NCBI GenBank assembly: GCA_963573305.1
Contig: OY754332.1
Span: 47,777,559-47,841,558, forward strand
DNA length: 64,000 nt
Origin: Pyrrhosoma nymphula
Lineage: Eukaryota > Arthropoda > Insecta > Odonata > Coenagrionidae
Reading direction: 5' to 3'
Shown here: in pieces, positions 10,806 through 21,900 of the stretch
How the letters are laid out: each line of letters begins with the position of its first letter
Position numbering within the stretch: the stretch's first letter is position 1
Notes under the pieces: model-generated
What the model was told of the DNA's origin: nothing
The model's input: only the letters and a program-made list of their open reading frames with translations
Database searches by the model: none
Program-made: the position numbers and the translations under genes

Positions 10806-11712
10806 TAGGGCTGGGCGGTATTTGAATCCCAATATCAATATCCAATATCTCAATATCTTAAAATATTGAAAATGGACCAATGTCAATAGCCTGTATTGGA
10901 CTATTGAATACTGGAAAATATTGGAATAATGGAAATAATGGAATATTGGAAATGCTCTTAACATTAGAAACAATGAAAAAATTAAATATTGTTATAATTG
11001 GAAATATTAAACATGGCAATATTAACACGTAAAATTATCTGGCTTGCAATGGTTTTCAAATGGCGCAGAAACAAAATTGCTGCTCAAATAAAGAATCAGG
11101 CTGGCACAGGCATGTACTTTGCATTACAAACACTAAAAATTAGCTTTTCAGCATGTTAATGAATTTCTGGTATCGGTAATGACCTCACCGCCAATGTTAA
11201 AAAGTCTTTCTGACGGCAAACTTGTGGCAGGTATGATGAGAAACTTTCGCACAAACTTAGACATCAAAGTAAAGGCGGAGAAGAAAAAAGTGTTCGGAAT
11301 ATTGTTATGTCTGTGATAACTATGTAAAAGTCTGTTAGTAAAACAAGGAGAGCAATGTAAGCTTCTTTTCCCCAGTCATTGCTATGAGTAATGGTGGAAA
11401 CGGTTGTGCTGCACTGAGTGCCACGCGCGCAACCTATTTTCAAAGATTAGGGGGCTCTCCGACAACCCTCCTCGCCGGGTTCCTTTATTCAACAATTGAA
11501 TTTTTAACATTGGTAATCCAATAATCAATATTCCAATAGCAAATATTGGTTAATCAAAATACAATATATTCCAATTATACATGTTGGTTTTCCGCCAAAC
11601 AATATCCAATACAGGATATTGGTATTGGTCGTTCAAAAATTGTGATTTTTGAATCCCAATATTTAAAAACATTGATATTGGAACCAATATATTGGATTAC
11701 CGCCCAACCTTA
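10806..11712. mobile_element. hAT-type non-autonomous element
   Basis: The ends are 15-bp inverted repeats, TAGGGCTGGGCGGTA on the left and the complement of TAAGGTTGGGCGGTA on the right (13 of 15 match). It is flanked by ACCCTGAG (10798-10805) and ACCCGGAG (11713-11720), an 8-bp target duplication with one change, as in hAT elements. The inside is dominated by CAATAT/AATATTGG words that pair between halves. No transposase is encoded. A left-end piece of the same insertion lies at 24970-25120. Confidence 0.8.
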
Positions 11713-12056
11713 ACCCGGAGCGCCGACGTGCGGATTTGACGGCGCAGGTCAGAGAGGACAGTGCCGGGACCGGCTGATGATTCCGAGACGGCTAGATGAC
11801 CGCGCCGCACTCGTCCCATGCACTCGGGTCAACCTTTCCTACTCATCCGCGGTACACTATCGTCTTGAAGGCCGGTCACGGTGAGAATGAGTGGTGGGTC
11901 ACAGAGCTGGACGGATGAGTACACTTTTTAAGTCCCTACGCCATCAGCGGAAGACTTCATTGGAAGGATGCCAAACGGTTACTGAAATTTCTCCCCTCTT
12001 GCAAGTAGTTTTCCAGTTTTTTTTTATTTTACAAATTTTATATATTTATTTATTTA
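11713..12056 (+). repeat. Right part of duplicated GC-rich segment, then unassigned DNA
   Basis: The GC-rich sequence interrupted by the hAT-type element continues from 11713 to about 11890. Beyond that the DNA becomes AT-rich and unassigned. The matching right part is missing from the 24.6-kb copy, so its true limit cannot be seen. Confidence 0.5.
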
Positions 12057-12756
12057 TTATTTTGAAAATGCCAACATACAGCACAGTTGCCAATTTAATG
12101 TGGCCCAAAAAACAGAACACATATTTGAAAAAAACGAATGCACCAAACATAGCAAAGAAAATAACAAAAAAATGAGAAGGGAACTGAATAAAGAGGTAGT
12201 ACTAATTATTTTCTGAGAGATGAGGGAGAGCCGGGTTTGTAAATGCGTTAGGGGATAGAGAAAACGGATCAACGCTCTCAGGAAGGGAATTAAGAGAAGA
12301 GGGGAGGCAGAAAAATAGTGAGCGTTGAGCGAGCGATAATCTGGGAACTGGTAAATGGAACAGAGGGAGGGTACTCGGAAATTTATAAAAGAAAGGAGTC
12401 CAGGACAGTCTGTGATGGAGTTAAGGATGTTGTAAATAAATTTTAGGTCAGTTTTAAGGTGGAGACATAGAAGATTGTGAATGGAGAGAGAAGACAGAAT
12501 GGCATTGGTGGACATATCGCGTATATGGGGGACTCTTTACTTAACTATTCTTGTGAAGAAGTGGGTTACAGTGTTAAGAGTTGCGAGATTAGATGGAGCA
12601 GACATCGCCCAAATAGGAGAGCAATACGTGACCACTGGAAAAACAATCGTTGAAAAATATGACTGAAGAGCTTGGGGATCTTTAATTTCTGTGTAGCGAC
12701 ATAGATGGCCTAGGAGAGACATAACGTTCGATTTAACTGTCTGAGAGCGTTTTTAA
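12057..12756 (-). pseudogene. Second-family non-LTR RT C-terminal fragment
   Basis: On the minus strand the sequence reads LRQLNRTLCLLGHLCRYTEI, then a LQSYFSTIVFPVVTYCSPIW segment, then a LNTVTHFFTRIVK run, one in-frame stop, and LHLKTDLKFIYNILN. It ends with FRVPSLCS...RSLNAHYFSASPLLLIPFL. This order (LVRP-YCS-W box, HFFTRR-like box, DLKFIYNILN, then F..R..S..RIP) is the C-terminal end of another LINE lineage, distinct from the YAAS-WDP type. Only one internal stop is seen over about 200 codons. The region toward 12057 is low in complexity and probably 3' untranslated. Confidence 0.75.
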
Positions 12757-12814
12757 AAATGATAACCCGGTTTTATTTCAACTGTTGACGGCTCTACTTG
12801 GTGGAATAACATAC

Positions 12815-12945
12815 CGTGGGAGAATTTAAAACACTTGGTAATATTCCACAACGATTTATTTTCCCAACCGGTTTAAGCTAACGCGTCATTTCCAAGGGTA
12901 CAATTCTCAATGTTTTTGGGAGGTGCGCCACATATATATCCAATT
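12815..12945 (-). repeat. Penelope terminal repeat, left arm (inverted)
   Basis: Its reverse complement matches 15103-15235 over its whole length: AATTGGATATATATGTGGC, ACCTCC, TTGAGAATTGTACCCTTG, ATGACGCGTTAGC, ACCGGTTGGGAAAATAAATC, TTTTAAATTCTCCCACG. The two arms face each other around the coding region. Opposite terminal repeats are a known configuration of Penelope-like elements. Confidence 0.8.
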
Positions 12946-13059
12946 GCACTTGCACAAAGCAGTTGCAACTAAAAAAGTGACCCTCTCAACCTAAATCTAA
13001 AAAACTTTATCCGCGAGTACTCAATTTATCCTCGCACAGTTTTTCTAGTGATGAAATGA

Positions 13060-14936
13060 ATCTTTTAAATAATGGTTAAAAATACGCACCCAAACTACCA
13101 ATTAGACCCAGAGGTATCTCTACCCTCTTGGCTGACTGTGACGTGGCCTTACGTAAAGAATCACTTGGTAAAAAACAAGAAATAGCAGACATAATCACGA
13201 ATAGCCTTTTTCTCTCCAGCATCCACTTGCTCGCTAGGATAACAAACTGATTACAAACATCAAAACCTCTGCGAAAAATTTAATTTAATTTTTGCGAAAG
13301 CCGACAAAGGAAACACTTTAGTGATTCTAAATAAGACCGACTACGTGACGAAGTGTGAAAATTTTATTTCCGAAAACGGTTTTACTGTACTGAATAAAGA
13401 TCCAACGAACAGTTTTCAACAATCCCTCAAGTCTGCCTCAAATAACTGCTGTGCCCTTCTTCCCCAGAGAGAAAAATGGTGCCTAGTGAACATGAACCCC
13501 GTACCTCCCAGAATGTACGGCCTTACAAAAACACATAAAACAGACATTTCTATTCGACCAGTGGTTTCCCACGTTACCGCACCGGCGCATCTATTGTCCA
13601 CGAAACTGAATATTCTCCTAAGGAATTTTTCCTCATTTAAATCCACTAATGGTATTCAAAACTCTAAGGACCTAGCCAACAAACTTTTAGATGTCAAACC
13701 CCCCTCAAACGCGAAACTTGTATCTTTTGACGTATGTAATTTGTTTACGTCCGTCCCGGCCAAGGGATCCATCGGTGTAGCCACTTCCTGGTTAAGAAGA
13801 GCCAAGTGTGGAGAAGACCTTATCAACGACTTCCACCAACTTCTCACCTTGTGCATCGAACAGAATTATTTCCTGTTTAACGGGAAATATTACAAACAAG
13901 AACACGGCCTCAGCATCAACATTCATTCACAATATATCGAAAGGACACATACTAGGACGTAATCATTTCGAGTTCCCCGCTCTCCCCTATACTTGCAGAC
14001 ATGTTTATGGATTCCTTAGAAAACAACCTCTTCAATTCAAACCATCCACTGTTAAAATGTTGTATATCATTATATATATGTATATTATGTTGTTTGTTTA
14101 TGGACAGGAAGCCGCAGGCAATTAGAACAGCTTTTAGCTTTTTTAAACTCCCGACACGAAGCCATCAAATTCACAATGGAATTGAGTAACAGTAAAATTA
14201 ATTATTTAGACCTAACAATTTCTATTGATACAAATCAACATTCATTCACAATATATCGAAAGGACACATACTAGGACGTAATCATTTCGAGTAATTCCTT
14301 TCACTACCACAGCCACAAATTTGCAGGCATATATTCTATGATAAACCGGCTAATATCCATCCCCGTATCGGATTCCTCCTATCAAGAAGAATTCAAAACA
14401 ATAAAAGTGATCACCGAAAGTAATCGCTATAACTGTTCTCTTGTGCAAAAACTATTAGACAAGCAATTAAAACGGAAAAAATTTCTCTTTTGTCAACCCT
14501 CGACAGAAAAACCCCAGACAAACCCAATAAATGGTGCAAACTCCCATTTTTAGGAGCATTAACTCACAGAATAACGAGACACATCCAGGACAACAGGTTA
14601 AGAATAGGGTACTATAACCCAGTGACGTAAGCAAAACTCCTTACAACTCCAAGGACAAGATGGACATTCTGGAAAAGTGTGGTGTGTACTAAATAGAGTG
14701 TGAAGGATGCAATGGTGTTTATGTGGGTCAAACTGGTCGCAAATTTGCTACCAGAGCGGAAGAAAATATGAACTATATATATTGAATAATAACCTAAAAT
14801 CAGGTTTTGCTAAACTGGTCACCAATGTAATTTTAAACCTAAGGTTTTACATGTTAATCACAAAGGTTCTAAACTGGATTTTTTAGAGAATTTCGAAATT
14901 AGTATGAGACAAGGTGTCCCTGATGTTGCGCTTTAA
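13060..14936 (+). pseudogene. Penelope-like element polyprotein (RT + GIY-YIG)
   Basis: Landmarks in order: AKADKGNTLVIL (about 13297-13330), PRMYGLTKTHK and IRPVVS (13510-13570), LVSFDVCNLFTSVP (about 13720-13760), GLSI and then SPILADMFMDSLE (split by an insertion at 13916-13971), a YVYYVVCLWTG box, LEQLLAFLNSRHEAIKFT, INYLDLTISID, HSFTIYRK, SHKFAGIYSMINRL, then the GIY-YIG segment CGVY-stop-IECEGCNGVYVGQTGR (about 14680-14745). The end is LDFLENFEISMRQG with a stop at 14936. Penelope-type RTs pair with a GIY-YIG endonuclease. Catalytic YVDD has become YVYY, and there are several stops and shifts, so it is dead. Confidence 0.9.
13916..13971 (+). repeat. 56-bp copy of downstream sequence inserted in the RT
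   Basis: The stretch from CAACATTCATTCACAA to AATCATTTCGAG is repeated without visible change at about 14235-14290. At the downstream site it fits the RT reading frame (HSFTIYRK); here it splits the GLS...SPILAD motif. This is therefore the inserted copy. Confidence 0.85.
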
Positions 14937-15009
14937 AATGACTGTTCTGTTTTCAAATATTCTCCGTTCACGTCGGTGTTATATCCACAGTCCCTTCCCT
15001 CAACTTGAC

Positions 15010-15100
15010 GGTTGCTTCCTCGCAATACCCTCACCCTCCATCCCTACCCCCACCTTTTTTCCTCCCCCTTTTTTTACTTAAACCCCCTCCCCCCCTTTTG
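15010..15100 (+). repeat. Polypyrimidine tract
   Basis: A run rich in C and T (CCTCCCCCTTTTTTT, CCCCCTCCCCCCC) between the end of the Penelope-like frame and its right terminal repeat. Confidence 0.7.
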
Positions 15101-15102
15101 AG

Positions 15103-15235
15103 AATTGGATATATATGTGGCGCACCTCCAAAACACTTTGAGAATTGTACCCTTGAAAATGACGCGTTAGCGTTGAAACCGGTTGGGAAAATAAATCGTT
15201 GTGGAATATTACTTAGTGTTTTAAATTCTCCCACG
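15103..15235 (+). repeat. Penelope terminal repeat, right arm
   Basis: The partner of 12815-12945 in opposite orientation, with scattered substitutions and small indels. It contains the hammerhead-like core at 15152-15180, and its GGGAAAATAAATC block is shared with the 46.0-kb hammerhead-like site. Confidence 0.8.
15152..15180 (+). ncRNA. Degenerate hammerhead-like core
   Basis: TTGAAAA stands where CTGATGA is expected. A 5-bp stem then follows, GACGC-GTTA-GCGTT (one G-U pair), and GAAACC. The layout from here to AAAATAAATC matches the site at 46000-46060, which supports a shared Penelope-type hammerhead origin. Core changes predict loss of cleavage. Confidence 0.4.
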
Positions 15236-15239
15236 ATAA

Positions 15240-15426
15240 CCCGGTTATTATCTTTCAAATCATTGCGATTGCGCAAATGATATGGTACGCAGTCACGGGC
15301 ACGGGTGCGAAGATATACATCAAATACGGTGAAATTCTCCATATAAAATCATTTGACTTGACTGGGATTCGAACCCGAATCTCCCAAATACCAGTCAGGT
15401 GTTAGACAGTTACACCACCAAGCCAT
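15240..15426 (-). mobile_element. tRNA-derived SINE, minus strand
   Basis: On the minus strand: GGCTTGGTGGTGTAACTG (A-box side), then GGTTCGAATCCCAGTCA (B box), then TCAAATGATTTTATATGGAG and GAATTTCACCG as body. It resembles a tRNA with an intact T arm. A related plus-strand head starts 60 bp away, so the two face each other. It abuts the Penelope terminal repeat. Confidence 0.7.
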
Positions 15427-15484
15427 CTTAATCCAATACGAATTTTAGCGGGGGTTTATACGAAAACAACTGATCGGAAATTGG

Positions 15485-15545
15485 GTGATCCGGGTTCGAA
15501 TTCCGGTCAGGTCAAATGATTTTTCCATGGCGAATTTCGCCGTCT
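15485..15545 (+). mobile_element. tRNA-derived SINE fragment, plus strand
   Basis: CCGGGTTCGAATTCCGGTCA is a B box and T arm, followed by GTCAAATGATTTTTCC and GGCGAATTTCGCC. It is the same family as the minus-strand SINE just upstream. The A-box half is weak (TGATCGGAAATTGGGTGATC) and the body short. Confidence 0.6.
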
Positions 15546-16573
15546 TTTTAGTACCCGATTACATAAGATTATTTCCTAAAATGAATATTAACTTTTAAAC
15601 CATAAAATCTTACCTCCACTCATATCTGATATCACTGATACCACTGATATCACTCCCACTGATACCTAAATGAATGAATAGGCAAATCGTCTTGAGTTCC
15701 GAGTTACTACCAGAGAAGTGTGGATACGGATCTTTGAATCATCCCTAGCTTGCCTTCAAAGTACTCCTCCTACCTCAGTATAACTAACTTCAGCGATTGA
15801 TTCAGAAGTGGCCATTTAACAAAGCGACAAGTTCACACACTAAAATTCTGGTAGTTGTCTGAAAGTAACTAATTTTTTCTGTTGGGCAACGTCAAAAAAG
15901 TATTCACACTTTACTCTGAATGTATAAATTGCATAAATAGTAGCTTGAAGTACAGGAAAATGTGTCTTAAAAACCATTTGTAGCATATATGTACTATGTT
16001 ATCTTCAAGGAAAAGGAATTGGAGGAAGGTTAAATGTGAATCAAGTGTAACGGGAACATGGAATACTTTTGCTTGGGAACAGTAAGAACTTTTTAAAAAG
16101 TAGACATGGAAAAGTACCTTCCAAAGATTAGCACTGGCCTGGGGTTTTTCCGTTCGAAAACACACCGGAGCAAGGAGGACGTGAGAGCAATGTTACGACA
16201 TAATCACTCAAGATAATCGATGCGTCTGCTTTTAGGAGAGATGGGAACCGAATGTTTACCAAAGAGGAGAAGAGAGGGAGTGGAGACCCACTGAAAATTC
16301 TTAGGACGAACGACGTGCATCAAATGGACTGTTGGACAGCATGACGTCCAGAGTGAGTCTGGATCGGGAAACACGATCAGGTAAACACTGATAAGAAGGG
16401 TAATCTCATCTTCATTCACACACTCCAATGCTCAAAAGAGTAGCAGGGCTGACTATTAAGGATTTAGAGGTTAGTGCTCAGGAATGCACTCGCACCCGTA
16501 CGGAGAGAGGACTAATTGCTAGATAAAATGTTCGGAAATCATTGAATCACTCTCCAATTCTAATTACCCAGTA
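15546..16573. other. Intergenic DNA, nothing recognised
   Basis: No coding landmarks. A small cluster of GATATCACTGATA words (about 15625-15665) is a short imperfect tandem repeat. Confidence 0.4.
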
Positions 16574-17101
16574 CAGTAGAACCCTGCTAATCCGTCACCA
16601 ACTGGACCGAGAGCATGGTCGGGACACAAAAAAGGTCGGATTATCAGAGGAACACATTTATTAACATAAAAAGGTATAAAACTGTAATTTAAACTATTAA
16701 TATTGCTATATGTACGGTTTTTACAGATGTAATATTAATGTACACCATAAATAAAAGTATACTGCGATAAAAATACAGTAAATTAAGAGAAAAATAAATT
16801 GTAGAGTCATGGAACACCATAAAACTCAAAAAATACTATGATCGTTTCACTATGATACACTATGTACGTCATGAAACACTATACTGCAGATTTAATGTTC
16901 TTGCACTGGTCGAAAAAAGTCTGTAATGTTCTTTTGCTTAGCAGACGACAATCTCGATTTTGCTGCCATGTTCCTCCATTTTCGTATCCACAAAATGTCC
17001 ATTGTGTAGACAACACCGTAAACAAACACCGATAAGCGACGGCCCGGTCGGACTAAGCGAGGAGTCGGACCATCCGAGGTCGGATTAGCGGGGTCCTACT
17101 G
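16574..17101. mobile_element. pogo/Tigger-type MITE (Tc1-mariner)
   Basis: The ends are CAGTAGAACCCTGCTAATCC and the complement of CAGTAGGACCCCGCTAATCC, with two changes over 20 bp. The dinucleotide TA flanks both sides (16572-16573, 17102-17103). CAGTA...AATCCG ends and a TA duplication are typical of pogo/Tigger elements. A second internal copy of the end motif lies at 16625-16650 (GGTCGGATTATCAG) and at 17045-17075. The 528-bp body has no transposase. Confidence 0.85.
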
Positions 17102-19254
17102 TACTTCAATTATTGATGGGCAAGCTATAATGACGACGTCACCCCTCGGTGTAAATTGTTATCGTTCTTTCGCTGAGGAGGGCAGGAAGTCATTGCAGGA
17201 ACGGTTCAATTGTTCAGCAAATGTACATTTACTCATCACTATGGTTTACTGGTATTTTTTTATATTTTTTATCCTCATGAGTCCGGAAGTAAATGAATAC
17301 TCTGCTGCGGACTTTAAAGCTTCACCATGCATATGCTAAATTCACTAATTCACTTTATCTCCGTCGGCCACTAATGTAGCACAAGCTACTACTGGACCTA
17401 TGTGATATCACGTGGTTTCCCTGGGCTGAACCTCGAAATAATGACTAAATTACCACATAATCCCTAGCGTATTTCAAGAGTAAACAACGAATTTTTTATG
17501 AATACCAGACAACGTGTTTGTTTCGGTATATTTTGGGACCGCAGGAAATCCTCCATGGATTACAGAGAAGATGAACATGTCGGACCACCGCAGCCTAATC
17601 CCTGGAGCCCAACCCCGCCATAGACTAAATAAAGATGCGCCAGCATGATGGAGAACAACTCCGGTATGTTTAACTAAGAGAAAAGTTGCGAGGCGGAAAA
17701 CAAATGGTAATAATCCGTAATTAACTAATAAATGTAGCAATATTCTTCTTTTGGCTTCACGATAGTGTAAAATAACTACTTTTACATGACAAGGCTCGCA
17801 ATTAAGCCTAAAAACGTAAACATTCACGATGTTAACAACGGTATTACACAAAATATTGTAGGCATATGTATATAAATCGTCGTTGGTAAATGGAAAATGG
17901 ATAATAAATTATGTTTATTTAGTTTTCGACGACTTGGTAATCCAAAATTAAATCATTAACCCTATTTGAAGAGAAATCCTTTCTCTTGCATGTTTTAGCC
18001 CACTCAAACCTTTGACTTCATCAAAATATATTATAAATCTAGTCAACCAAAAACCTAAAAGATATTACACTACAATATCAACCTTGTGCTATACCTTTTA
18101 AACTATAGAGAACGTTTTAATGTGACGAATGATTACTATCAATGAATGCTAAAACATTCACAGCTCATATCAGTAAGCGATCACCATAAAAAAGTTTCAA
18201 GATACATTTTTTCCCGTATAAATTATTGGCAATAGCAGTCGTATTTACCATTGCATCTGGTTAAATAATATTTGACATAAATTTTAAATGGCTGTTAATA
18301 TCGACCTATTGGAATGCCAAGGATTGAGATGAAAATGAATCCGCGGTAAGATACGGTGAAGTTTATGAAATTCTAGGAACGTTATTTTAGGGGTGATTTG
18401 CACCAGTACTAAGCAACTGTGTGTCTTTAATTATATTTTTGCAAAATCTGCAACTTAGAGGATTACTTTCCTTGTGAAAACATCCTCACCTATTGTGTGG
18501 GATGGAACTCAAAATATCGGCCAGCCGGCGAGTAGCTTCCTTGAGAAAATTTACCCTATAAATTGAAATTATTAAGTGTTCCCTCAACGTCTTAAGTTTG
18601 TTATTCCACGAATTTTCCCACAAGATTGCCATTAAAATGAAGCAGGGGAGAGAAATTAGAGCTTTTGAATCCAAAGAAGGAAATGACTACTCGGGGGGTT
18701 TAAGCTGACGATATCGTCGGGGAACTTCCACCGTGTGGGATAACATCTTTCTTCACTCAGCTCCTGGCTCTTTTAAGCATATAAAAAAATTAATTATGCA
18801 CGGATTTCCACATGCCCCGTACGCATGACGGCTCAGTACTACATACGAGGCTGAGCGAGGGAGCCGTAAAGCTGATCCAAGCTGCTTCTCGCGCCAAAGT
18901 GTATTATTCCACACCGTAGTTGGGATTAATGATTTTAAAAATTAAAAATTAATATTAATCGAGAAAAATGCAGTAACTTGACCGTTACTTTTCAGAAGAG
19001 TTGCCTTTTAATTGTTGAAATTATACATTAACTGATACAAAACCATCTTCATTTAATTTTTTTCGTTAATTATTGGGAATGCCGACCAGTTCGAATTTCC
19101 TTGTCTTCTTTTTTTCAGACAGGAGAGGACGGATGTCCGATACAATTTTTGAAATGAGAATGCTAATAAAGTTTGATGACTTTTTAAGTAAAAGTTTAAT
19201 AAAATTTTCTTGAATTGGAAGTTTGTATTTATTTTACCCCAATTGCGAAAAATA
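17102..19254. other. AT-rich intergenic DNA
   Basis: No domain-bearing frames. The minus-strand frame at 17474-17851 has no motif I recognise. No repeat boundaries were found. Confidence 0.4.
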
Positions 19255-19440
19255 GCTTTTAAAAGTTACTTCTTATAAGTTTCTTAAAAGTAACTGAAAA
19301 AGTAACTTTTAACTTAAAAAATACTTTTTTTTAACTTTAACTTTAATCAGTTACTTTTTCAGAAAAGTAACTTTAAACTTTTATAAGTTACTTTTACAGA
19401 GATTGACTTTAACCAGTTAATTTCCTTTGGTAACTTTTCA
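19255..19440. repeat. AAGTAACTTTTA-rich repeat
   Basis: Many copies, in both orientations, of AAAAGTTACTT, AAAAGTAACTT and TTTAACTTTAAC. It behaves as an internally palindromic low-complexity block. Similar words occur in the ends of some hAT elements, but I cannot define termini here. Confidence 0.6.
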
Positions 19441-20989
19441 AACTATGCTCCACACACAAGAGGATCTTACCCGCTACGCCAAGTGCTCACTTTCAGTTCC
19501 AAGGTGGATGACGAGACCTCAGTGAATTTCCGAAACTTGGCATGCACAAGAAAATTTCGCAAAAAAATCGCACACCTCACACAAATGCCAACGTGATTGA
19601 TTTTTAAGCATTGCTGAGTGACGCTGGATGCACCTCAGAGATGCGGCAATATTTAATAACTGACGTTGGCAAGATGACTTCATATGCGATATTTCGTCTA
19701 AAAATTATTTGGCCAGTGAATTGGAACACAGGGAAAGATGAAGGACCATTCGTACTGCGACTTATGCCTGTCAAGTGTCAGAAGCTCTTTCACGAATTAT
19801 TTGTGCCAAAACGTCACAGTAAACGTATTATATATATCAAAGATATCTTCAACTGTCACACTTTTAACAAAGAAATTTCTACAAATATGAGTGATGGCGA
19901 AAATTCATAGAAAATAAGAGAAATACAATTCAGAGGAGAAAGATGATGAAGTTATAAATGAACTGCTCATACTTTCAGTTAAGGAATTGATTAGATAAGT
20001 ACGGTGACTCGTGGTCAAAGTTGTTATAATAAGAAAAAAATATGAAAGCTAAGATAATTGGGCACTTAAGAGAAAGCAAACGTACATGACCAATAGCTGT
20101 GCAAGGTGGCCAATAACTGTATCAACAGGCTATGTTTGACTCAATGTCCTAAATTATATTCATGCAAATTCCTTTTTATATTTACATTGTGTTTGTTAAA
20201 AAGGAAATAACTGAGGGTTTCAAATATGTTGAGTGACTAATTTAAATATTATTTTATGTTTTTATTGCTCTTCAAACACAAAGTTTACCTAAAGTGGCCA
20301 ATAACTGAACAGTTTACCCTACGTGAAACTTACTACACGAATACTAACCTACTAACAGCATGAATGGCATACTAATGCTTTAGCTACATTCTTAATGGAT
20401 ATTTTATGCACGCTTCACCAAATTCGCTATTCTTGAGAGATGTGTATCAGTAAAAATGTATCTCTACGACACACAAAGATATGGACGTATATTTATGGTA
20501 TAGTAATTAAATAGAATGAATGTTTGTTAGTTGAAGAGAAGCTAAAATTGGTTCGAGTCCATTCCCATAATCCTTAAAGTCGTCTAGATTTCTAGTACCT
20601 GGTCAGTCTGGCCAACCATTAATGAACCTCGACGCACAGCGTAATAGCACACGTCTCATTTCCCTATCTTCTCTTAATGGTTCCGTTTATGAGGATATCG
20701 TCCGTTACGTAACTGGCTTTACACATTAAAACCTCAACTATAGTGAGCTTAGGAGATGATTGGCCATGCATTTCCCACGTTTAGGCCATATCTAATGTAC
20801 CCAGGTGCTTTGATCTCAGTTTACTTAAAAAATAAAGCCCGAAGACTTCGCAAAAGCTTAGGATGTCCAGCATATCGCAAGGATTGTCCACAAGTATAGT
20901 AAATATACGACATTTCAGCGTAGATGCCAATACGTAATTGATTTCTTCAAAGTATCGAAGGAGTGCCAAATTCATCGTCGTCATCAGTA
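19441..20989. other. Intergenic DNA, nothing recognised
   Basis: GGCCAATAACTG recurs three times between 20085 and 20305 (one copy altered), otherwise no structure is evident. Frames at 19611-19910 and 20781-20984 lack domains. Confidence 0.35.
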
Positions 20990-21140
20990 GTCATCAATCT
21001 GAAGATCGTTTTTCTGTATCTCTCTACTCCACTCTCCGCCAACCGCCTCATTCCTGCGTAATTGTTCACTTAAGACGTACTTCAGAACTTGCCTGATGCA
21101 CTTAAATCTTGGTCTCCCTCGGGTATTCATTTATCCTCCC
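20990..21140 (-). pseudogene. RTE-like LINE C-terminal relic
   Basis: On the minus strand the translation gives NEYPRGRPRFKCIRQVLK, then LRRNEAVGGEWSREIQ. This matches the GRPR...IKQ(V/I)MK...R.EW pattern at the C-terminus of a LINE lineage also seen at 26.4 and 57.4 kb. Only about 50 codons can be followed. Confidence 0.45.
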
Positions 21141-21802
21141 AATATTGTTTTCAATAGGCTGTTGTACCGCTAAATATTTCCAATAAGTTTGTTTCTCCAT
21201 ATCCGTAGAGTTTTCATTATACCTCAGGAATGAAGAAGGAATGTGAAACCAGGGCAGGTTGGTCCGCTTGAAAGTAAATTAAGTAAGAAAATACGGACTT
21301 TATCCGCGGGTATTGCCAACAAAAAAAAGCTGGATGAGTCACCCCTCTCGATCATCCAAGCACGGTGGTAAAACGAACAAGCGATTAAACTTTACAAGGA
21401 TTACCAGTGTCGATCGTCCACGGGACGCTGGCACTCAATTAACGGGTTGTTTCTCTTTCGCCTTCGCGGCGGCGGTGGCCTGAAGCGGTCGCGTCCACGA
21501 CCAAGGCCGGTTCGTCCTTAAAAGAGTGAATCGCTCCCTCTCCCTCCCTCCCACCACCCCTCAGGCACGCCTCGAGAAATCTCCCCGCGACTCTCTTGGC
21601 GGCCCTAAGCTCTAAACGGCCAGCCGGCCAGCCGAGTGGCCATCACGCGCCAAGAGAATCCACTCGCCCGTCTGATTATGCGAACGACTTGCTTTTGATC
21701 TCTGACCCACTTCACTCCCTCCCCCTCTCTCGTCCACGGCTTTATCCCATTCATTCACGGTTTCGTCCGGCTGAAGTCCCGCAAACTGCCCGCACACCTA
21801 AG
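21141..21802. other. Partly GC-rich DNA, no recognised gene
   Basis: A GC-rich patch lies at 21400-21800. The frames in it overlap in several phases and carry no domain. Confidence 0.4.
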
Positions 21803-21900
21803 GCATTGGTTTGGCTGGAGTATTGGCTTCCAATCCTGAGGGTCCGTGTTCGTATTCCGGAAGCCATTCCCCGCTTGAGTGTCTTACTTAAGACACTCCA
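21803..21900 (+). mobile_element. tRNA-derived SINE
   Basis: TTGGTTTGGCTGGAGTATTGG is the A-box side and GGGTCCGTGTTCGTATTCCG the B-box side. It is the same type as the minus-strand SINE at 57.2 kb (GTGGTGGCTGGAGTACC). A short inverted run, GAGTGTCTTACTTAAGACACTC, follows the head. Confidence 0.6.

Noticed and set aside
15358..15426. A functional tRNA gene on the minus strand
   Set aside because: The acceptor ends do not pair and SINE body sequence follows directly, as in other SINE heads here.
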